A DNA stretch of 9,424 bases from Planctomycetota bacterium. Lineage in GTDB: Bacteria; Planctomycetota; Planctomycetia; Pirellulales; Pirellulaceae. The notes below the pieces were generated by a model. The model was not told where the DNA came from and did not search any database. It was given only the letters and a program-made list of their open reading frames with translations. The translations under genes and the position numbers were made by a program. Shown here piece by piece: positions 5,842 through 9,424 of the stretch (positions within the stretch are counted from its first letter, which is position 1; each line of letters begins with the position of its first letter). Location of the stretch: contig JAHWKS010000128.1 in NCBI GenBank assembly GCA_019347795.1, forward strand, positions 1 to 9,424, written 5' to 3'.

Positions 5842-6033
5842 CGAGCCCCAGCTTTGAAAGCAATGCACGTCAAGCGACACCTTTTGCACGCCCCGCGGGC
5901 GTCTCAGCCTGAGAAGGCAAGCCCCAGGCCTTAAAAGACTTGCGGAAAACCTCGCCCGGCGGCTTTACCCGGCGCCGCCGTTTCGTAGACTTCCGGTCCG
6001 CGTGTGCGCGCACTGGAATGACGAGGGATTGCC

Positions 6034-6294
6034 GTGTCTGAACGATACTTTCGGCTGCTGGTGGATCAACGGATTCTGCCCGTGCTGTACTCGAGCGTCG
6101 AGTCCGCCGTAGAACAAGCGGGATTCCTGAAGGCGCAGGGGCGCGACGCGGTGGTGGTGGACCCCGACGGCTGGCAGATTTGGCCGCCCGCAGCCGAACG
6201 CGGTGTGGGTCCTGCTCGGGTGGAGTTGCATTCCGCAGCTTCCTACGTCGACGGCGGTCGCGCTGCGGTCCCCGGCCGGGGCGCCACGCGGTAA
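6034..6294 (+). CDS. Small protein of unknown function (86 residues), possible
   Basis: A GTG start at 6034 is preceded by GAGGGA (6023-6028), well placed as a ribosome site. The first 52 residues look like a real soluble protein, MSERYFRLLVDQRILPVLYS then ESAVEQAGFLKAQGRDAVVVDPDGWQIWPP, with alternating strand-helix-strand character. The last 35 residues are Ala/Gly/Arg-rich and less convincing. The hallmark would be a short domain ending in VVVDPDGWQIWPP. I do not recognise the family. It lies 84 bases upstream of the sensor kinase on the same strand and could share its transcript. It could also be a chance frame in GC-rich DNA. Confidence 0.5.
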   Translation: MSERYFRLLVDQRILPVLYSSVESAVEQAGFLKAQGRDAVVVDPDGWQIWPPAAERGVGPARVELHSAASYVDGGRAAVPGRGATR

Positions 6295-6378
6295 TCTGCG
6301 GCCCGAACGGCGGCCATTCCGCAGAAAAACCTCGCTCGCCCTATCGACAGCGGAGCGTCGATTCGCCTCAATAAAGCA

Positions 6379-7830
6379 ATGTCGCTGCGCAATCGGGCAG
6401 AGCGACGGCGCCCACCTGTGGCGATGGCGTCTTCGCGTTTATTCTTCAGGCTCCTGATCGCGCATGTTGCGCTGTCGGTTACCGCTGCGCCGTTTTTATT
6501 GGCGATGGTTTGGCGGGAATCGGCGGGCGTCGGCGCCGCGATTGGCTTCCTCGGGGGGATGCTGCTGCTGGGCGTCGGGGCGGCGGCCGTTTCCTGGGGC
6601 AGCGCCAACCGCTCCCGGCGCGATGTGAGAAGCGTGGTGGCCGCCGCCGAAGCGATTGGTCGGGACCCGGCGCCGTCGCCGCTGGATGTGGACCTTCGCA
6701 GCGAGACGGCGCCGCTGGTGCAGGCTTTCCAAAACGTGCAGCAACGGTTTTCGCAGCGCGTCCAGCGGCTCGACGAGAAGTGTGCGCGGCTTTCGACGGT
6801 GCTCGACGGCATGGAGGAGGGCGTAGTGGCGCTTGATGCCGATCGCCGCGTGCTCTTGGCCAATGGCGCCAGCCGCCGCCTGCTTCAAATCGCCTCGAAA
6901 AAAGTGATCGGCCGGCCGCTGCTGGAGGTGGTGCGGAGCCGCGAGGTGCATGCCGCCGTGGAGCAGGCCGAGCGCGGCGCCTCCCTGGTGGAGACGGAGT
7001 TTGAGGTCGGCGGCGATCCGCGGAGGCATCTGCACCTGCGGGCGAAGCGGCTCGATGGCCGATCTTCCCTGGGCGTGGTGATCGTGGTGGACGACGTAAG
7101 CAAGCTTCGCCGGCTGGAGAACATGCGATCGGAGTTCGCCGCCAACGTCTCGCACGAGCTGAAGACGCCGCTGGCGTCGATCAAAGCCTACGCCGAGACG
7201 CTGAGGCTCGGGGCGGTGAATGATCCCGATCACAACCTGACCTTCGTCGAACGAATCGAGGAGCACGCCGACCGGCTGCACTTCCTGATCTTGGACCTGA
7301 TGCACCTGGCGCGGGTGGAGTCGGGAAAGGAGGTGTTCGAGATCGCCGACTTCCCGCTGGACGACTTGGTGGAGGAGTGCGTCGATTACCACCTCGATTC
7401 CGCCGAGGCCAAGCGGATCGCTGTCTCCGTCGAACCGCCGGAGACGCGCCTGGAGGTCCACGGCGACGAGGTTGGCGTGCGCACGATCCTTGACAACCTG
7501 GTGAGCAACGCCATCAAGTATACGCCCGAGGGAGGCTGCATCACCGTCGGCTGGCGCGGCGACGGCGACGCAGTTCTTCTGGAGGTGAGCGACACCGGCA
7601 TCGGCATCGCCGCCGAGGATCAGGAGCGGGTGTTCGAGCGTTTCTACCGCGTGGATAAAGCTCGCTCCCGCGAGTTGGGCGGAACGGGGCTGGGACTCTC
7701 GATCGTCAAGCACACGGCGCTCGCCCTTGGCGGCCGGGTGGGGCTGGAAAGCCGGCTCGGCCAAGGCAGCACGTTTCGCGTATGGTTGCCGTCGGCCAAC
7801 GGCTCGGGCGATGAATTCGCGCTGGTTTAA
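6379..7830 (+). CDS. phoR: PhoR-type sensor histidine kinase with PAS domain
   Basis: The product is 483 residues from the ATG at 6379. An in-frame ATG at 6424 would give 468; neither has a clear ribosome site. Two membrane helices (about 25-45 and 49-73) are separated by only a few residues, so there is no periplasmic sensor domain, as in E. coli PhoR. Next come a HAMP-like or coiled-coil linker (about 74-135) and a PAS domain (about 138-240; VLDGMEEGVVALDADRRVLLANG). HisKA follows, with the phosphorylated His259 in NVSHELKTPLASIKAYAETL. The ATPase domain has the N-box DNLVSNAIKYTPEGG (372 onward), the G1 box DTGIGI (405 onward), the F-box FERFYRVD and the G2 box GGTGLGLSIVKH (434 onward). 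All catalytic motifs are intact. It should phosphorylate the OmpR-type regulator encoded 81 bases downstream. A phosphate-starvation role is inferred from architecture; no pst or phoU gene is present here to confirm it. Confidence 0.93.
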   Translation: MSLRNRAERRRPPVAMASSRLFFRLLIAHVALSVTAAPFLLAMVWRESAGVGAAIGFLGGMLLLGVGAAAVSWGSANRSRRDVRSVVAAAEAIGRDPAPSPLDVDLRSETAPLVQAFQNVQQRFSQRVQRLDEKCARLSTVLDGMEEGVVALDADRRVLLANGASRRLLQIASKKVIGRPLLEVVRSREVHAAVEQAERGASLVETEFEVGGDPRRHLHLRAKRLDGRSSLGVVIVVDDVSKLRRLENMRSEFAANVSHELKTPLASIKAYAETLRLGAVNDPDHNLTFVERIEEHADRLHFLILDLMHLARVESGKEVFEIADFPLDDLVEECVDYHLDSAEAKRIAVSVEPPETRLEVHGDEVGVRTILDNLVSNAIKYTPEGGCITVGWRGDGDAVLLEVSDTGIGIAAEDQERVFERFYRVDKARSRELGGTGLGLSIVKHTALALGGRVGLESRLGQGSTFRVWLPSANGSGDEFALV

Positions 7831-7911
7831 CGCAAACTTCACACATCAGCCTTAATATTGGTCAAATCGCACTGCATCTTTAGCCCCCGAACGGCCGTGA
7901 TCGCATTCGAC

Positions 7912-8619
7912 ATGAATCATTCTTCGCTCCTGATCGTGGAAGACGACCGCAGCCTGGCGGATGTGCTGGCGTACAACTTGAAACAGGCCGGGTACGACGT
8001 GCTGGTCGCCCACGACGGGCAGAGCGGGCTCGCGCAGGCACAGCTCAAAACGCCCGGCATCATCATTCTCGATCTCATGCTGCCGGTGCTCGATGGATTG
8101 GAAGTCTGCCGCCGATTGCGGGCCGATCCGATCACCCGCGGCGCGTTGATTCTCATGCTCACCGCCAAGGCCGAAGAGACCGACCAACTGGTGGGCTTCT
8201 CCGTGGGGGCCGACGACTACGTCACGAAGCCGTTCAGCGTGAAGGTGCTGATCGAACGGATTCGCGCGCTGGAGCGGCGGAGGCGATTGGGGGAAGACAG
8301 CGGCGATGACGTCTCGGCCTGCCACGGCGTGGTTCTGGACCAGCGGCGTTATCAAGCCTCGGTGGACGGCAAGCCGCTCAGGCTGACCCGCAGCGAGTTC
8401 CGCCTGCTGCACACGCTCATACGGCAACCGGGCCGCGTCTTCCGCCGCTCGGAGTTGATCGACGCCGCCCTTGGGGAGGACACGATCGTGATGGAGCGGA
8501 CTATCGACGTCCACATCCGCGCGATTCGCCGCAAGCTGGGAGATCGGGCGGACCTGATCGAGACGATGCGCGGCGTCGGCTACAGTTTCCGCGACCCGCA
8601 GAGGAGCGAAGCGACCTAA
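7912..8619 (+). CDS. phoB: PhoB/OmpR-family response regulator
   Basis: The product is 235 residues from the ATG at 7912; GTG at 7897 and TTG at 7858 are in-frame alternatives, and none has a good ribosome site. The receiver is complete: acidic pair Glu10/Asp11 (LLIVEDD), phospho-acceptor Asp54 (IIILDLMLP), Thr84 (LMLTAKAEE) and Lys106 (ADDYVTKPF). A winged-helix DNA-binding domain spans about 135-230, with the family stretches LTRSEFRLLHTLIRQPGRVFRRSELID, TIDVHIRAIRRKLG and the terminal IETMRGVGYSF. It is the evident partner of the kinase just upstream. The kinase-first order is unusual, since phoB normally precedes phoR. The 81-base gap may hold its own promoter or only a leader. The phosphate role is inferred from overall PhoB/PhoR resemblance; it could serve another signal. 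Confidence 0.93.
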   Translation: MNHSSLLIVEDDRSLADVLAYNLKQAGYDVLVAHDGQSGLAQAQLKTPGIIILDLMLPVLDGLEVCRRLRADPITRGALILMLTAKAEETDQLVGFSVGADDYVTKPFSVKVLIERIRALERRRRLGEDSGDDVSACHGVVLDQRRYQASVDGKPLRLTRSEFRLLHTLIRQPGRVFRRSELIDAALGEDTIVMERTIDVHIRAIRRKLGDRADLIETMRGVGYSFRDPQRSEAT

Positions 8620-8647
8620 GCCGAACCCGCTGTGACCCGGACCGTTC

Positions 8648-9040
8648 TCACCGCCAGACGCTGTAACCAGCCGGCTGCACGGCCGGCAGCCGTTGAGCGA
8701 ACGGTGTCGAGTACGGCGGCGGTCCGCCTCCGGGTTGGGGCGTAGCCACGGGGTACGGCGCTCCCGCCGGCATCGCGGCGGCGCCGGCATAGGATTCCGC
8801 GGCTTCTCTCATCGCCTTCGCGGCCGCCCGTTCCTTGCGAACGTTCGAGATCTCAGACGCGAAGCGTATCTTGGGCCGTCGGCGTACTTGCTGCGGTGGT
8901 CCGTTGTCCGCGGAAGCGCCGATCATCGGCGGAACCGGGGCGGGACCGTCATCGCCGCCGATCAGCGAACAGCCGCAGGCCAGCAGCACCACGCTCGCCG
9001 CGAGGATTCCGCCGGCTCGAATCGCCTTCAGCTCATTCAC
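8648..9040 (-). CDS. Small Pro/Ala-rich lipoprotein of unknown function
   Basis: The product is 130 residues from a GTG at 9040. A strong GGAAGGAG (9048-9055) lies 7 bases upstream, which supports this unusual start. The N-terminus is a lipoprotein signal: Lys5 and Arg8, a hydrophobic run (IRAGGILAASVVLLA) and the lipobox L19-L20-A21-C22, followed by G23-C24. The mature part has a Pro-rich linker, then a basic Ala-rich helix (about 53-90, RRRPKIRFASEISNVRKERA onward), then a Pro/Gly-rich tail ending YSVWR. There are no catalytic motifs. It would be anchored to a membrane through Cys22. It converges on the phoB-type gene with a 28-base gap and no visible terminator, so the two transcripts may overlap at their 3' ends. 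The Pro/Ala-rich tail has the low complexity seen in many planctomycete lipoproteins. Confidence 0.8.
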   Translation of the reverse strand: MNELKAIRAGGILAASVVLLACGCSLIGGDDGPAPVPPMIGASADNGPPQQVRRRPKIRFASEISNVRKERAAAKAMREAAESYAGAAAMPAGAPYPVATPQPGGGPPPYSTPFAQRLPAVQPAGYSVWR

Positions 9041-9047
9041 GCTCGGA

Positions 9048-9055
9048 CTCCTTCC
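9048..9055 (-). promoter_or_regulatory. Ribosome-binding site that sets the lipoprotein GTG start
   Basis: Read on the minus strand this is GGAAGGAG, with a 7-base spacer to the GTG at 9040. It is the strongest such site on this strand in the window and makes the GTG start convincing. Confidence 0.7.
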
Positions 9056-9338
9056 GCTCTCTCGGCCGCCGGAGAAGATGCTTCGGGCGGCCCCCGCGGC
9101 GCCGCCCTATCGTCTGTATCGACCGACAAATCGGGCGCCGCCAGCGCGAGCCGGAAACCAGGAATAACCGGCGCGACCCGCAGGGTTTACTGCCAAAGCG
9201 GCCTTCCCGTTCAGGAAGCACGCGGCCGGATGTCGGCATCAAGATGCGGCGGCATTTGCGACGGTCGCGGCGATCTACCCGAAACCACCTCTGCGGGGCA
9301 CGTCCGCCTTTAGTCCTTTAGTCGCGTTCGAGTAATTA

Positions 9339-9375
9339 GCGTCCTTCACCTCCCCTCTGTGGGGAGGTAGGACGC
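9339..9375. repeat. Long near-perfect hairpin
   Basis: ACCTCCCC (9348-9355) pairs perfectly with GGGGAGGT (9361-9368) around the loop TCTGT. The outer arms GCGTCCT (9339-9345) and AGGACGC (9369-9375) also pair perfectly, leaving only a 2-base bulge. The total is 15 base pairs. No T-run follows on either strand. It runs into a REP-like core, so it is probably part of a dispersed intergenic repeat. Confidence 0.7.
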
Positions 9376-9387
9376 GGTAGCGGCCGG
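9371..9387 (+). repeat. Relative of the REP-like core found after fae
   Basis: These 17 bases match 2425-2441 of copy 3 at 15 positions (GACGCG, TAGCG and CCGG are shared). One stem pair of the small hairpin is lost. The match lies in a different flanking context 7 kb away, which supports a dispersed family. Confidence 0.5.
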
Positions 9388-9424
9388 GTGGGGCGGGGTA
9401 AGCTCGAACGACAGATATTTCTCG

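Larger units (their letters stand above)
5078..6033. other. Large intergenic region between divergent genes
   Basis: These 956 bases hold no gene I can support. Open frames on both strands read Arg/Pro/Ser-rich peptides with no domain, no fitting ribosome site and no recognisable motif. The region should hold the promoters of the HTH/receiver gene (leftward) and of the genes from 6034 (rightward). It contains an AT-richer tract near 5580-5640, a 16-bp perfect palindrome (5826-5841), several hairpins (5494-5513, around 5450-5472, 5902-5914) and no clear -35/-10 pair. I looked for RNase P RNA, tmRNA and TPP or cobalamin riboswitch signatures and did not find them. An unrecognised structured RNA or a decayed gene remains possible. 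Confidence 0.6.
9041..9424. other. Gene-free right edge of the window
   Basis: These 384 bases show no convincing gene on either strand; the frames that are open read Arg/Pro-rich peptides. The stretch should include the promoter of the lipoprotein gene, but I see no clear -35/-10 pair on the minus strand. It contains a short tandem TTTAGTCC/TTTAGTCG (9309-9324), a long hairpin (9339-9375) and a relative of the REP-like core (9371-9387). Confidence 0.55.

Noticed and set aside
5078..5863. N-terminal extension of the HTH/receiver frame
   Set aside because: The extra 262 residues are Arg/Pro-rich with no domain, while the ATG at 5077 has a well-placed ribosome site and begins directly at the HTH.
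5902..5914. TCTCAG-C-CTGAGA as part of a TPP riboswitch
   Set aside because: CTGAGA is present, but the other conserved TPP elements (such as the CCTGAT region) are missing and no thiamine gene is nearby. It remains only a short dyad.
6295..6325. Hairpin TCTGCGG/CCGCAGA as a terminator before the kinase gene
   Set aside because: The loop is 17 bases, the stem only 7 bp, and only AAAA follows on the plus strand. It is too weak to call.
6496..7842. Minus-strand frame opposite the sensor kinase
   Set aside because: It is antisense to a complete kinase with all motifs intact; its own translation has no domain.
7831..7911. Pho box upstream of the PhoB-type gene
   Set aside because: CTTCACACATCAGCC vaguely resembles half a Pho box, but the second direct repeat is not there.
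1..9424. CRISPR array, tRNA, rRNA, integrase or insertion sequence
   Set aside because: I saw no regularly spaced repeats, no cloverleaf or rRNA signatures and no transposase or integrase motifs in the frames that look coding.

Overview
The window looks like chromosomal DNA from a planctomycete, probably of the Pirellulales/Gemmatales type. The basis is the combination of a Tat-exported DUF1501 protein, a bacterial tetrahydromethanopterin (H4MPT) C1 gene pair (fae and an mtd-type dehydrogenase), a HTH-plus-receiver protein, high GC with strong G/C at third codon positions, and intergenic repeats of a kind common in that phylum. This assignment is inference from gene content; there is no rRNA or other marker here.

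Layout, left to right. Positions 1-183 form one large imperfect inverted repeat. A good sigma70-like promoter (248-277) follows, then a DUF1501 protein (340-1722, +). Next come fae (1817-2314, +) and a methylene-H4MPT dehydrogenase gene (2474-3343, +), separated by 159 bp that hold three copies of a REP-like hairpin repeat. A 300-residue protein of unknown function with an N-terminal membrane or signal segment follows (3463-4365, +). It converges on a HTH/receiver protein (4505-5077, -), with a strong terminator between them. About 950 bp without a convincing gene (5078-6033) lead to a possible 86-residue ORF (6034-6294, +). Then come a PhoR-type sensor kinase (6379-7830, +) and a PhoB-type response regulator (7912-8619, +). 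A small lipoprotein gene (8648-9040, -) converges on the regulator. The last 384 bp have no gene but carry a strong hairpin and a relative of the REP-like core.

How the genes work together. Fae and the dehydrogenase catalyse consecutive steps: formaldehyde plus H4MPT gives methylene-H4MPT, which is then oxidised to methenyl-H4MPT. This gives formaldehyde oxidation or detoxification. The kinase and regulator form a self-contained two-component system resembling PhoR/PhoB, in the less usual kinase-first order. The DUF1501 protein, the 300-residue protein, the HTH/receiver protein and the lipoprotein show no obvious link to these modules.

The observations most worth a second look are the covarying REP-like hairpins between fae and the dehydrogenase gene, the HTH protein whose receiver domain lacks several standard phosphorylation residues, the large palindrome at the left edge, and the 950-bp gap with its 16-bp perfect palindrome. 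I see no clear evidence of a wholly new multi-gene system.
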